Source: Rhynchopus sp. YZ270_cl-10 (Eukaryota > Euglenozoa > Diplonemea > Diplonemida > Diplonemidae). From it: a stretch of 64,000 nucleotides of DNA. A model generated the notes under the pieces. It saw only the letters and a list, made by a program, of their open reading frames with translations, was not told the DNA's origin and did no database searches. Shown here one piece after another: positions 41,961 to 52,559 of this stretch (its first letter is position 1; every line of letters begins with the position of its first letter). The position numbers and the translations under genes were made by a program. The stretch is taken from positions 434,001-498,000 of the forward strand of contig OZ037833.1 of the NCBI GenBank assembly GCA_964035575.1, read 5' to 3'.

Positions 41961-43739
41961 TTATTGTGTTCTCTGTCGCTTCGCAGGTGGTTCTACGCCA
42001 TCACCGCTCCGGTAGCCAGGTCTCTCACTTAAACCGGATATGATTATTTGATTCAATATGACACGGTTCGACCCGCAATAGTTTAGCTTCATCTCCGGCA
42101 AACTATAAAAGAGAAGAAAGCCCCCCATTGTGTGAACACGGCTGAAGGGAGAGAGATCGACTGTGTTCAACTTGCAGCACGCAAGGAAGAAGCTACCAAC
42201 GACAGTGACATTACCCAACGCAGAAAGACACACTTCTTTGAGTGATCTACACGAGAGGAGGAAGTTGTCTTCAATCCGGGTGACACTGCTCAACCCTGAA
42301 AGGTGAATGCTGCTTAGCCTAGAGCAGCCCGAAAGGAAGTCTCTACCAACCTTCGTTAGACGCAAAACTGAAGTGTCCAAGTCTTCCAATGCCTCGCAGC
42401 CACAAAGAAACCCGTCCCCAACCTCAGTGACTTTACCCAGTCCTGACAAGCAAATGCTTGCCAAAGAAGTGCAGTGTGCAAGGAATGCATTACCCACTGT
42501 AGTCACGTTGGAGGGGGCACTGAGGTCAAGTGTTTGCAAATGCGAGTATGAAAAGAAGGAATTCGGAATGCTCGCAACACCCGTCTGCAGCAGCAAGCAC
42601 GCCGCCTCAGGGTTTGTCACAGTCCCCAGCCGCGCCGCTGTGAAGTCTGTCTCGCCCAATGCGCGAAGCTTTGTGATGATGGGATACGTCTTGTCCGCCG
42701 CCACTGCTACTATGCGCCCATCCATCAGGGCGATATCATCTCCGTCTTCTATTCTCCCGTATGAGTCCGTCATGTGAAAGCTGTGTTCTTGTAATGCAAG
42801 GTTGGACGCCACCTTCCTACGCAGATCCACAGCCGTGTCACCGGCACGTAATTCAACCGTGAAGTTATTGGCAAAAGACGCAATCATCACAGACACAACA
42901 GGTGCTACTCTGTGGACAAGTGCATTGTGCACACGTGACACAGGAAGCTTCAGGGATATCGTTGCGTATGGGTGTGCAGCACCCTCATGGCGGTGGAGCT
43001 CTACACTCTCTTCCATGCTGTCGATGCGGCGCATGATGGCCTGCGACTCTGTGAACGCACGCAGCGCCTGGTCGTCCCCAAGCTGGCACACCGCCTCGCA
43101 CCCAGCAATCACATCTCCCGCCTTCGCAACAAACGCATCCAATGCACGCACCTCCCCCTCAGCACTCAGTGCCTGTGTCAGGAACACACGTTGCAACTCC
43201 TCCTCACACACCACACGGCTCCGTGACAGACCCTCACCCATGACTAAATACTCCACGTCGGTCTGCAGGAGAATGTCAGCGTAATTCTTCTCCTGACGAG
43301 AGAACAAGCCCCCAACCACGCTGCACTCTGCAGCTGCATCGGCCTGCTTCTGCTTCAGGGCTGCTGCGTGCGCACGAAGCGTGTCGCGTCGGCGTTCGAT
43401 GTACTTCACGATGTCTGTTGTCTTGTGTCCCGCATGCTCGTTCTTGTCGCAGCGCATGCAGATCAACGCGTCTCCACACTCAGGGGTTTCACAGACGAGG
43501 TGCAGCTTGTATTCTGGGTGCAGTGCACAGTTTGAAGACGTCCCGTACGAAACAACAGAGGCGTGGTGCATTTCACGGTCTCGTGCCCTTGGGTGCAGAG
43601 CTTCGAAGCAGGCAGGGTTGTCACACATGAACAGATCGATGCACACACCACACTGCAGCTGTGCAGGTGCATAACAGCCCTCTGCCTCACACGAAGGGAT
43701 GTGCGGTGCTGTCGGCTCCATGACACCATCCTGGCCCAT
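41961..43739 (-). CDS. B-box + ubiquitin-like + BspA-type LRR protein, 592 aa
   Basis: Residues 12-55 and 68-105 are two zinc-binding B-box-type modules (CEAEGCYAPAQLQCGVC; then CALHPEYKLHLVCETPECGD, CMRCDKNEHAGH). A helical stretch follows (about 115-255, with HAAALKQKQADAA), as in TRIM proteins, but no RING is seen. Residues about 285-355 look like a ubiquitin-like fold (FTVELRAGDTAVDLRRKVAS, IEDGDDIALMDGRIVAV). A short helical linker, ITKLRALGETDFTAARLG, precedes five or six BspA-type leucine-rich repeats of about 23 residues (VTTVGNAFLAHCTSLASICL). The tail is basic (PPAKRQRTQ). The linker and Ubl-LRR part match the genes at 57-62 kb, and the first 258 residues match the gene at 45.9 kb. 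An intracellular adaptor or sensor is plausible but inferred. Confidence 0.8.
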   Translation of the reverse strand: MGQDGVMEPTAPHIPSCEAEGCYAPAQLQCGVCIDLFMCDNPACFEALHPRARDREMHHASVVSYGTSSNCALHPEYKLHLVCETPECGDALICMRCDKNEHAGHKTTDIVKYIERRRDTLRAHAAALKQKQADAAAECSVVGGLFSRQEKNYADILLQTDVEYLVMGEGLSRSRVVCEEELQRVFLTQALSAEGEVRALDAFVAKAGDVIAGCEAVCQLGDDQALRAFTESQAIMRRIDSMEESVELHRHEGAAHPYATISLKLPVSRVHNALVHRVAPVVSVMIASFANNFTVELRAGDTAVDLRRKVASNLALQEHSFHMTDSYGRIEDGDDIALMDGRIVAVAADKTYPIITKLRALGETDFTAARLGTVTNPEAACLLLQTGVASIPNSFFSYSHLQTLDLSAPSNVTTVGNAFLAHCTSLASICLSGLGKVTEVGDGFLCGCEALEDLDTSVLRLTKVGRDFLSGCSRLSSIHLSGLSSVTRIEDNFLLSCRSLKEVCLSALGNVTVVGSFFLACCKLNTVDLSPFSRVHTMGGFLLFYSLPEMKLNYCGSNRVILNQIIISGLSERPGYRSGDGVEPPAKRQRTQ

Positions 43740-43790
43740 CTTGGGAGGGGGGATGTTCTGATGGGTGATGTGGTGGAGTGGGGAAGGTAT
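42950..43790. repeat. Shared 5' block of the two B-box genes, copy 1
   Basis: Matches 47315-48155 at a constant offset of 4,365 bases with only scattered substitutions. It covers the first about 258 codons and roughly 50 bases upstream of both genes. Confidence 0.9.
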
Positions 43791-45866
43791 ACCGCAACAA
43801 ACAAAACAAAAAATTGATCCATCAAATCTATCTCAGAGACACAAAGCTGATAACACAAAAATCAACACAAATTCGACCGATTTTCTCACAAAGTCGCCTG
43901 AAGGCTAACGAATTAATTAAGGTATAGATGCATCCTCACGATCATCCTCAGGCCGTATGTTTATGTGCAATGTCTGGGGAAAGCACTAAAGCACTACCCT
44001 CTACCCGGGTTTGGAAAAGTCCAGGAAAAAACACAATTTGCAGAATAAGAACCGTGTTGAAAGACACCGTCAGAGCGCGTTACATTTACATTCAACCGAA
44101 GAAAATATTTTCACTGTTCTGGATCTTAGAACCCTGTCAAAGAAAGAGCGTCTTCGGAGGGGAAACATTTTACTACCGATTATTTTTTCCTTCCTTCAAA
44201 ACTTCACACACAACGCCTTTGGTTTTTGGGAGACACACAAAGGTGCCAGGTTCTATGATATGCACGGAACCACCCTGCACCTGTCACATTGTTTCCCGCT
44301 GCAATACATGGAGAAACGTTTCGCGATCGAAACTAGGGGATTTCTAAATTTGTCCCCCCCCCCATACCCCCGACTTACCATTCCTTTTAAAAAAGGACAC
44401 GTTTCTCAAAACAAGAAGAAAGTTTGAAAGACGGATGAGCCTCCCAACAGACAGAGATATACATCGCTATAAACGTTCTGGGCACGTAGGAATCGAGGTC
44501 CCACGAACCCACCTTCACACCCACTCTGCAGAACATTATGTCAAGTGGCAGAGCTCCTTCATGCAGGAAACACTTTGATACGCACAAAGCTTTCTGTTTC
44601 GTGTGTTCAGATCATCGCCGGTCTCATTTAATCTCATTGAGCCCCAAGACCTCTACTAGCACCACGGCGAGAAACTGTGTGTGGGGGTGGGTGAGGGGTG
44701 AGGAAGGCGTCCTTCTGGCATTGCATTTTGGCAGTTTCCTTATAAGTAGCTTTGCCAAAAAGGAGGGAAAATGGATGTGGTAATGTGTTTACCAAAATAA
44801 GAGACAGCTACCTCCGACTGAAACCTAAGATAAAAGCAAGCACTGCATCCCTGGATGCACTCCCACAGAATAAAAAGAGGGGTAAAACAAACATACCAGA
44901 ACCCCAGCCATCGCAACGTAGGCACAGGTCAGGCGCTTAGTGTCGTGCAGGACAAACGCTAAGAGAGGTGCCTCCTCCCAGTGTTGGCAGAGTACGTGTA
45001 CGTTGTACTTTTTGTACTTTGTACTTTTGTACTTTTTGACGTACTTTTTGGCGCCCAAATCCGTACTTTATGACCCTATATTTTACCCTGGGAATTCGAA
45101 GCAAAATCCGTATTTCCCCTCTCTTCACCCCAATCACACTCAAAAAAGGTTTTTTGTTATTCAATGGTGTTCCGGAGAGGGCCCATATTGACATGTCCTT
45201 GACATGTCCCCGACAGTGGGGGGTGTCATTTTGTAATTTGCTTAAGAGTGGGTTTTGTTTTTGCCCGGGAAAATCACCCACTAAGGAAGGGGTAGTGCTC
45301 AAAACCGCCCGAAGTCTGGAAGTGGCCGTCTTCTGGGCTATGTAGGCATCATAGGTGGTGCCTACTAGTGGTCTGAGCACACGGAGTTGCGACAACTCGG
45401 CCATAGTACCATAGTACCATAGTACCATAGTACCATAGTACCATAGTACCATAGTACCATAGTACCATAGTACCATAGTACCATAGTACCATAGTACCAT
45501 AGTACCATAGTACCATAGTACCATAGTACCATAGTACCATAGTACCATAGTACCATAGTACCATAGTACCATAGTACCATAGTACCATAGTACCATAGTA
45601 CCATAGTACCATAGTACCATAGTACCATAGTACCATAGTACCATAGTACCATAGTACCATAGTACCATAAGGTCGCCCAGAGCCCACCACGCGCACATTC
45701 TTGAGAAGCCGTTTATAGCTCTGTGCACTGAGCATTTTCCGTACTGCCAACACTGCCCCCAAACCTTTTTTTTTGCCCCCACACTGGTACACCAGCTGCA
45801 CAAACCCGGCCACAAACCCAGATGTACTTTTTGTGTATTTTTTGTACTTTTTACGTACTTTTTGTA
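43740..45866. other. Intergenic with 8-bp minisatellite
   Basis: No supported gene. 44000-44600 has a plus-strand open frame of 138 codons with mixed composition that I do not trust. 45000-45060 and 45820-45905 are GTACTTTTT repeats. 45401-45669 is a minisatellite, which creates long artificial frames on the minus strand. Confidence 0.6.
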
Positions 45867-45927
45867 CTATTGTACTATTGTACTTTTTACGTACTTTTTG
45901 AAATTGGACACGTACTCTGCCAACACT
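44990..45927. repeat. 21-bp inverted repeat flanking the minisatellite region
   Basis: CAGTGTTGGCAGAGTACGTG occurs at 44991-45011 on the plus strand and inverted at 45906-45926, where it encodes the C-terminus of the B-box/coiled-coil gene. Each arm is followed by GTAC-rich DNA. The outer copy looks like an inverted duplication of the gene's 3' end. Confidence 0.65.
45401..45669. repeat. Minisatellite, 8-bp unit CCATAGTA, about 33 copies
   Basis: Perfect tandem repeat of CCATAGTA (minus strand TACTATGG) over 269 bases, with no interruption that I can see. The perfect identity suggests recent expansion. Confidence 0.97.
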
Positions 45928-48104
45928 GCCTCCTCCTCCTCCCCTTCCCCCTCCTCCTCCTCGTGCACGTCGTCACCCTCAGCCGTCTTCTTCTTCTTCT
46001 GTGATTTACCCTTATTGCCGTTCTTCCTCTGTGCTTTCGTCCTCTTACGCAGTATCTCACGTTCGTGAGGCCAGACGTGAGGCGTCTCAAAGCCGCTGTC
46101 TTTCCCCACAGCTGGGGCTTCCACAACCTTTTCCTCGTTGTCCGGCTGGCTGTCCTTATTTGAAGTAGCCATACTCAAAGATGGCAAAAACCCGAACAAT
46201 GTGCCCGCTCTTGGAATGGAGGGTTTGGGTTTTGTAGACTCCGTCAGCTCTGGTGGGACCGTAGGGGTGTGGGTGGGAGTCTGCGCAGAGGGTGCAGATG
46301 TGTCCGCAGGGTCTTCGTGACCTGTCGTGTCTGCTTTGGGTGCTTTGGGGGCAGCCTTCTTAGGCTTGTTTGCTTTGGGCTTAGGTTTGGGTTTGTCGTC
46401 AGGGTCAGAGAAGTCGGCGACGGTAGGCTTGCATTTGTGGACAGGCGAAGGCATCGTGTCGTTTTGCTTGAGCGTTTCCTGCTGACGCTTGATGCGGTAA
46501 AACACGCGCTTGTTGCGCTCCTGCTCCTGATCACGCTCACGCTCACGCTCACGCTCACGCTCACGCTCACGCTCACGCTCCTCCTGCTCACGCTCCTCCT
46601 GCTCACGCTCCTCCTGCTCACGCTCCTCCTGCTCACGCTCCTCCTGCTCACGCTCCTCCTGCTCACGCTCCTGCTCACGCTCCTGCTCACGCTCCTGCTC
46701 ACGCTTGATACGTTCCTGCTCACGCTCCTCCTGCTCACGCTGCTGCTCGCGCTTGATACGTTCCTGCTCACGCTCATTGCGCTCCTCCTCTTTGCGCAGG
46801 AGCTCCTCCTCCTTCTGCTTCCTCTCCAGCCCTGCAGCAGCCTCGCGACGAGCCTGCTCTCTGACTTCTTCAACAAGGTCCGCGACAGCACGGCGCAGCT
46901 CCTCCGCCAGCACAACACGCTGCTCCTTCTCAAGGAGGACTAGCTCGCGGCGGTCCAGCTCCTCAGCGCGCACCCCGCCCTGCACCTCCTGGTCTGCACG
47001 CAGGATCGCAAGCTTGTGTTCGCGCTCCTTCCTTGCCACGCGTTCACCCTCAGCAACAAGAGCATCTGCCTGCATCTCCGCAAAGGCATCGTAGTGCTGG
47101 AGGAACTCTGCTGTGACAACCTCACGTGCCTTCAGCTCGTCCTCTCCAAACAGCATGCGTGCACGGTCCTGGTGTTTGTGGAAGTTCTCAACACGTTTAG
47201 ACTCAGCCTTGTTCTTCTTGGCGTGTTCGCGTTGTGCGGCCTCGGGGTTTTCTTCTATTTGTAGGTTGTGATGCATATTTGGTAGAGACAAAGAGAAAGG
47301 CTGGGCTGCAGTAGTCAGGGATATCGTTGCGTATGGGTGTGCAGCACCCTCATGGCGGTGGAGCTCTACACTCTCTTCCATGCTGTCGATGCGGCGCATG
47401 ATGGCCTGCGACTCTGTGAACGCACGCAGCGCCTGGTCGTCCCCAAGCTGGCACACCGCCTCGCACCCAGCAATCACATCTCCCGCCTTCGCAACAAACG
47501 CATCCAATGCACGCACCTCCCCTTCAGCACTCAGTGCCTGTGTCAGGAACACATGTTGCAACTCCTCCTCACACACCACACGGCTCCGTGACAGACCCTC
47601 ACCCATGACTAAATACTCCACGTCGGTCTGCAGGAGAATGTCAGCGTAATTCTTCTCCTGATGCGAGAACGAGCCTCCAACCACGCTGCACACCTCAGCT
47701 GCATCGGCCTGCTTCTGCTTCAGGGCTGCTGCGTGCGCACGAAGCGTGTCGCATCGGCGTTCAATGTACTTCACGATGTCTGTTGTCTTGTGTCCCGCAT
47801 GCTCGTTCTTGTCGCAGCGCATGCAGATCAACGCGTCTCCACACTCAGGGGTTTCACAGACGAGGTGCAGCTTGTATTCTGGATGCAGTGCACAGTTTGA
47901 GGACGTGCCGTGTGAAACGACAGAGGCGTGGTGCATTTCACGGTCTCGTGCCCTTGGGTGCAGAGCTTCGAAGCAGGCAGGGTTGTCACACATGAACAGA
48001 TCGATGCACACACCACACTGCAGCTGTGCGGGTGCATAACAGTTCCTTGCCTCACACGAAGGGATGTGCGGTGCTGTTGGCTCCACGTCACCATCCTGAC
48101 CCAT
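45867..48104 (-). CDS. B-box + long coiled-coil protein, 745 aa
   Basis: Residues 1-258 are nearly identical to the B-box gene at 42-43.7 kb (two B-box modules and a helical stretch). After AHPYATISL the sequences diverge completely. From about 290 to 600 it is a highly charged coiled coil (QREHAKKNKAESKR, ELRRAVADLVEEVREQARRE) with a short tandem REQEE / REREQ repeat near 470-520. The C-terminal third is Lys/Pro-rich, with SMATSNKDSQPDNEEK and a basic KAQRKNGNKGKSQKKKK segment that could be a nuclear signal, then an acidic stretch, ending in NFKKYVKS within GTAC-type repeat DNA. No RING, ubiquitin-like or LRR part is present. It is probably a scaffold; partner unknown. Confidence 0.75.
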   Translation of the reverse strand: MGQDGDVEPTAPHIPSCEARNCYAPAQLQCGVCIDLFMCDNPACFEALHPRARDREMHHASVVSHGTSSNCALHPEYKLHLVCETPECGDALICMRCDKNEHAGHKTTDIVKYIERRCDTLRAHAAALKQKQADAAEVCSVVGGSFSHQEKNYADILLQTDVEYLVMGEGLSRSRVVCEEELQHVFLTQALSAEGEVRALDAFVAKAGDVIAGCEAVCQLGDDQALRAFTESQAIMRRIDSMEESVELHRHEGAAHPYATISLTTAAQPFSLSLPNMHHNLQIEENPEAAQREHAKKNKAESKRVENFHKHQDRARMLFGEDELKAREVVTAEFLQHYDAFAEMQADALVAEGERVARKEREHKLAILRADQEVQGGVRAEELDRRELVLLEKEQRVVLAEELRRAVADLVEEVREQARREAAAGLERKQKEEELLRKEEERNEREQERIKREQQREQEEREQERIKREQEREQEREQEREQEEREQEEREQEEREQEEREQEEREQEERERERERERERERERDQEQERNKRVFYRIKRQQETLKQNDTMPSPVHKCKPTVADFSDPDDKPKPKPKANKPKKAAPKAPKADTTGHEDPADTSAPSAQTPTHTPTVPPELTESTKPKPSIPRAGTLFGFLPSLSMATSNKDSQPDNEEKVVEAPAVGKDSGFETPHVWPHEREILRKRTKAQRKNGNKGKSQKKKKTAEGDDVHEEEEGEGEEEEAVLAEYVSNFKKYVKSTIVQ
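46540..46760. repeat. In-frame short tandem repeat (REQEE coding)
   Basis: Tandem 15-base CTCCTGCTCACGCTC units preceded by 6-base CTCACG units on the plus strand. On the coding strand they make RE, REQ and REQEE repeats inside the coiled coil. Confidence 0.85.
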
Positions 48105-48155
48105 CTTGGGAGGGGGGATGCTCTGATGTGGCTGATGCGGTGGGGTGGGGAAGGT
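47315..48155. repeat. Shared 5' block of the two B-box genes, copy 2
   Basis: Partner of 42950-43790. The left limit (gene-internal) is abrupt at TCAGGGATATC. Confidence 0.9.
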
Positions 48156-48296
48156 GCATCACTGTGCCGAATCAACAAAAAAAGACCGTCGTTTTTTTAG
48201 CCCCCTGGCAATATCCCCTCACTTAACACCCCCTTGATCTTCATGCCAATGTTAATCGACACAAACATCCTCCCCCTCCCTCCCCCCGCTCCCAAA

Positions 48297-49610
48297 TCAC
48301 TCCCGCTTCTTGGCCATGGCGAGAAACGTTGCTATTTTCGCGTAGTCGCTACGCTCTCCGCTCAGGAGAGCCTCGCGCGCACTCTCCTCACCTCTCATGA
48401 GGAAGAGACGATGCGAGCGCTGTTTACGCTGCCTCTCACGCTCATCACGTTGCGCAAGGTGGAAGTTGTCCTCCTCCAGGTTAATCAGCTGGGTACGTTC
48501 CGTTCCTTCTGCGGACAATACTGCGCCTCGCTCTCTGGCTTGCAGACCTGCGAGCTGCACTTCATTTACTCGAAATCGATTCCGCATCTCCGATTGCACA
48601 AGCTGTCGTCGTGCGTGCACCTCCCCGCCTTCTACCGCATTCATCTCGCGCAGCACCGAATCTCTGTACTCAGGGCTTGTTATCAAAAGGTTCAAATCTT
48701 GCTTCATAGCAACGGTCGCTAAGTCTATGTAATCGTGCCGTTCCCGCTCCAGCATCTGCCGCTCCACCCCTGCCCAGACACAGAACTCCCGTAGGGTATC
48801 ATCTTCAAACATATTGTACAAAGACAACACCCCCTCCCCTTCATGTCGTGTCACCTTTCTGTTCCGCCTCGTTTTTTTACTACCCTTTGTAATCTCGAGA
48901 ACAGAGGAGCTTCGTATCAACTCCACCTCAACCCTCTGCTCTTCAGTCACCCCATTGCGGACATCATCTAAGAGATTCTCTTTGGCGCAGAGCACATCCG
49001 AAAACGCTATTTTCTGAACCCCATAATAAGAAACCGCATCTAAAAGAAAGCTCAATGAACACAAAAACACGCAATCTGCCACACAGATCGTTGAAATTGG
49101 TGAAGTGTTGACCGCAGATATAGTATTACCACAGGAAAGCTTTCCATTTGGACGCACCCTCCCCCTGAGGGAGGTAAACGCGGAGTGGCACTGAACATTA
49201 GCGTTTTGGAGAGTGGACAGAACAGAGATTATTGCGGTTGCCTCTTTTGCAGTGAGTGTTGTGTTGGAGAGATTGAGAATGTCATTTCGACGGTCAACGC
49301 AGTGGGAGAGACGAAGGAGAGCTTTGGAACGGTGTTTCGCACCTTGTGCCTGAATTATTCCTTTTAATGCAAGGCAACCCACAGCGATGCGCACCGCACT
49401 CAGCCGGTCCGCCTCCTTCATCGAAAGGACATTAAGCAAATCTCGCTCCCTGCGTTTCCGTTTCCGGAATGCGACTGTCGTAGCGCCGCACCGAGAGACT
49501 GCAGCAGCACTCCCTACGTCTGCTCGCACAGAAGCAAGATCGTCGCCCACACACCGCGCCTTCCGAGGTACCACAGCACGGGGTATGTCCCACATCGTGG
49601 GGGAGCTCAT
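48297..49610 (-). CDS. Hypothetical protein with C-terminal coiled coil, 437 aa
   Basis: I do not recognise the family. Residues 1-60 are basic (FRKRKRRERD). A helical/beta middle includes LNLSNTTLTAKEATAIISVL, which could be one leucine-rich unit but is isolated. A basic KGSKKTRRNRKVTRHEGEG segment lies near residue 250. From about 280 to 430 it is a continuous charged helix (VERQMLERERHDYIDLATVA, RRQLVQSEMRNRFRVNEVQ, HLAQRDERERQRKQRSHR) that should form a coiled coil. No signal peptide or membrane segment. It begins 193 bases upstream of the end limit of the B-box/coiled-coil gene's leader, same strand. Single exon; base composition is like the other genes. Confidence 0.7.
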   Translation of the reverse strand: MSSPTMWDIPRAVVPRKARCVGDDLASVRADVGSAAAVSRCGATTVAFRKRKRRERDLLNVLSMKEADRLSAVRIAVGCLALKGIIQAQGAKHRSKALLRLSHCVDRRNDILNLSNTTLTAKEATAIISVLSTLQNANVQCHSAFTSLRGRVRPNGKLSCGNTISAVNTSPISTICVADCVFLCSLSFLLDAVSYYGVQKIAFSDVLCAKENLLDDVRNGVTEEQRVEVELIRSSSVLEITKGSKKTRRNRKVTRHEGEGVLSLYNMFEDDTLREFCVWAGVERQMLERERHDYIDLATVAMKQDLNLLITSPEYRDSVLREMNAVEGGEVHARRQLVQSEMRNRFRVNEVQLAGLQARERGAVLSAEGTERTQLINLEEDNFHLAQRDERERQRKQRSHRLFLMRGEESAREALLSGERSDYAKIATFLAMAKKRE

Positions 49611-49949
49611 AGTAAAGGGGTGAAGAAAGAGAGAGAGAGAAGAGGTGGTGGATGTGACACCTCAAGGTGTAGGGTGTGTGTAAATGTTTTCGGGGTTTTT
49701 TCTGGGGGGTGGTTCAATAGGGGGTAGTTCTTGTGTAGAAGTATGGACCCAGAGAGGGGTGTGTGTGTGTGTGTGCATCCAGGGGAGGAGGTTGGGAATG
49801 GAAAGAACAGAGATTATTGGATTGCGGTCGTAAAGTCTCCTTGGGTAGAGCACAACCGAATCGCTCAACTGCGATGGGAAAGATCGTGCAAGTTTTGATC
49901 TCGACTCTGGAATTAGTTTTAGATGAAATTCGAGATCTGAAACCGCTAC

Positions 49950-50528
49950 GATAATTTGAGAAATCCAGAAAGCATCAGAGATAATGAAATCCCCCCAGCT
50001 AGTTCAGAAAGGGTCGCGCAGTGTGGCGACACATCGTGTGCAGGTCTGTCCTCCGAACGATGCAATAGTTGAACTTCTCGGGCCTCCCGAATCCTGCCAA
50101 ATGGGTCTTCTCTCAGAAGGGTGCTCAGCAGGGCGTTCGCCCCGGGGCGAAAAATATTTTTTTTCGTTAAAAAAATCTTTTCCTGAAAAAATGACATTTT
50201 ATTTCGCCCCAGGGCTTCGCCCCACCGGGGCGAAACCCTGTATAAATAAATAAATAAATAAATAAAAAAGGGGGGTAAAAAAAAAAAAGAGAGAGAGATT
50301 TCTCCCCACCACCCTGTCGACCCCCCCGGAGGGGGGGTCGCAGAGGGGTGTCCACTGTTCCGCAAACCCGCCTGCCGTGAGAGGAAGTTTCCCCAGCACT
50401 CCCGCTCGCTCCTCAATCCTGCAGTCTGCTGAAGGTGCCCCGTACCCCCTGTTATAGAAGGTGTCACTAGTCGTGTCAACTGTACCTTCAACGGCAGAGA
50501 GACGTTTTAGTTTATTGAAAATAAGCAA
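49950..50528 (-). pseudogene. Possible decayed gene split by a palindromic insert
   Basis: On the minus strand 50528-50330 reads FNKLKRLSAVEGTVDTTSD and AGVLGKLPLTAGGFAEQW, and 50110-49960 reads DPFGRIREAREVQLLHRSED, both of balanced composition. Between them lies an A/T- and GC-palindrome block. They may be halves of one host gene interrupted by an insertion, or unrelated. No family recognised. Confidence 0.25.
50136..50272. repeat. TTCGCCCCGGGGCGAA palindromes and (ATAA)n
   Basis: A perfect 16-base palindrome TTCGCCCCGGGGCGAA near 50138, then CGCCCCAGGGCTTCGCCCC and CCGGGGCGAA near 50205-50240, followed by about six ATAA repeats. It looks like a small hairpin element with a simple tail. 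Confidence 0.6.
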
Positions 50529-51954
50529 ACTAAGGATGAAGTCTCATATGACAGATGCCTCTCTCTTGTACATCTGTTTGATTAAACAACACAAAGAGAC
50601 CCTCAGTGAGGGGGGATTGATGAAATTCTCCATCGTTTTGCTGGTTTTAGTATCAGGAAAGTTCAGCTGTAATAGCACTTGTGCTGGGGAAGGGAACACG
50701 CGCAAATCGCAAATTTTTTCTGACCACTCAGTACCAGGGATTCACCCCCCACGAACTAGCTTCTCTCCGGCGGAAAAAATTTTTTGACCGGCTATTTTAA
50801 GCACTAGTAAAAAAGCAAAAATTTAAGGGTTTTTGGCATTTCGCCACGATCAGGAAAAAACGATGGCGATAGCGAACGCCCTGGTGCTCAGGTAAAAAAA
50901 ATATCGTCTTTTTTATTCCTCTTTTTCTTTCAAAATTAGTTGTATGAAGTTATGGACTTTTGCGTAGCGCAAAAAGGTTCGAAGAAGTTCAGGATATCAA
51001 AAAAAAGGGGTAAGTTTACCCAAGCCATCCTATATGTTAGGACACATAAAAAAAGGGCAATTTCACAAAACCGCAGGACAATGTTCGCGCTCTGTGTCAC
51101 TCTAATCGATAGGGGATTGCTCCCCTGAGATCAGTGATCAAAGAGCCTAATGACGGTTGATATATTCCGGCTTCACCTGTGAAGAGGCTTTCTAAGCCTA
51201 CCCCATTCGGGGGACCTACACTTTTCTCCAACAGGTTTTTGGTGATTTCATCGAAGAGCCTAAGGAGCTTGTATATGCATGTATATTAGGAGCATGTATA
51301 TTACTGTAACTTCTTTCAAACGTAGGCAAACACAAACACACAGCACCCTGCATCGAAAAAGCGGGTTGGCAGCGAAACCAGAATAAAAATAAAATAAAAA
51401 TAAAAATGGGCGGTGTGGGGGGGAGGGTGATTCGCACTTCTTTGCTGCACTTCTCCGCACTTTTTGCACCCCCCTCCACCATTCAGCCACACCAAAAACA
51501 GGGTAAGACACACGCACACCAACCCACCCCCGCTCATTTCTCTTGCACACCAAAAGAAAGAGTTTATTTGAGCGATCCAAAAATCGTAAGGGGAATAAAA
51601 AACGAAATTCGATACAACACTAAAAAGTTTCTTTGCAATACAAAAATGCCCTTGACAGTATAAAGTGGGGGGGGAAATTTTGACAAAAAAAAAACGCAGA
51701 TTAGTTTATTTTAGGAACGTTGACTTCCAGTCGCACGTTTTTTTAATTAAACACTCTCCGCCATTTCCTCATTTCCCCTCCACACACCACACATTGAGCA
51801 GAAGTACCGGCTGATTATCATTGTAGACGCGTCCAGGGCAGTGTTAGAGAATCAGAGGCCGCAGTTGCACCCGAGAGCGCGACCGCAGCCACATCAACCC
51901 TATACTAACGCGAACCCTCTAGCAATCTACACGTACCCTCGGAGCCAATCCTTT

Positions 51955-51994
<40 letters not shown>

Positions 51995-52559
51995 GCATTG
52001 TTCTGTCGCAGTGCTCTCAAGATCCTCCACGTAGGGGAGGATATTTCCTCCAGGGGCTTTTTTTTTTTTTTTTCAGGCTTTTTTGGTGGAGGATTTCCTC
52101 CTTTTTTTTTTTTTTGCAACTGACGCGCTGGAGAGGCCCTGGCCAAACATGGCGTGTTAGGGGAAATATATTCGTCGCACAGATTAGATCAGAGACCCCA
52201 CCCGATGTGTTTCTCATTTTACCTCTTTTGTGCTCCGCCACCGACACTCCCATTTTCTGTACTTCAGGCAATAATCATATACCATCACACACTGACACAG
52301 TCCGCGTGTGCTGGAAACAATCATTTTTTTCAAAAAGTGGAAGCGTGCAATGCAACAAACGGTCGAGATCTGATCAAGCGAAACGGATATATTTTTTTGG
52401 CGGGCTCGGGTGGAGGATTATCCTCCTAGGGGTTTTATAGTGGGAGTCACTTTGTCTCCCCCGAGGGAGCCAATGTTTTCCCGAGCCTGTATGCACCTTC
52501 CAGGGTACCTTAAAAATTTTTGCCTGCGGCGCCATTTTCATTTTTTGCTACAAAAAAAA

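Noticed and set aside
44011-44427. A 138-codon plus-strand frame of mixed composition
   Set aside because: No recognisable domain, opposite strand to all genes and no conserved copy. Kept only as a mention in the spacer description.
44937-45815. A 292-codon minus-strand frame with YYGTMVLW repeats
   Set aside because: The 8-bp minisatellite is open in all three minus frames by its sequence. The flanks show no domain and the frame overlaps GTAC-type repeat DNA.
51841-52440. A 199-codon plus-strand frame
   Set aside because: Includes T runs and repeat DNA; no domain, no second copy, opposite to gene direction.
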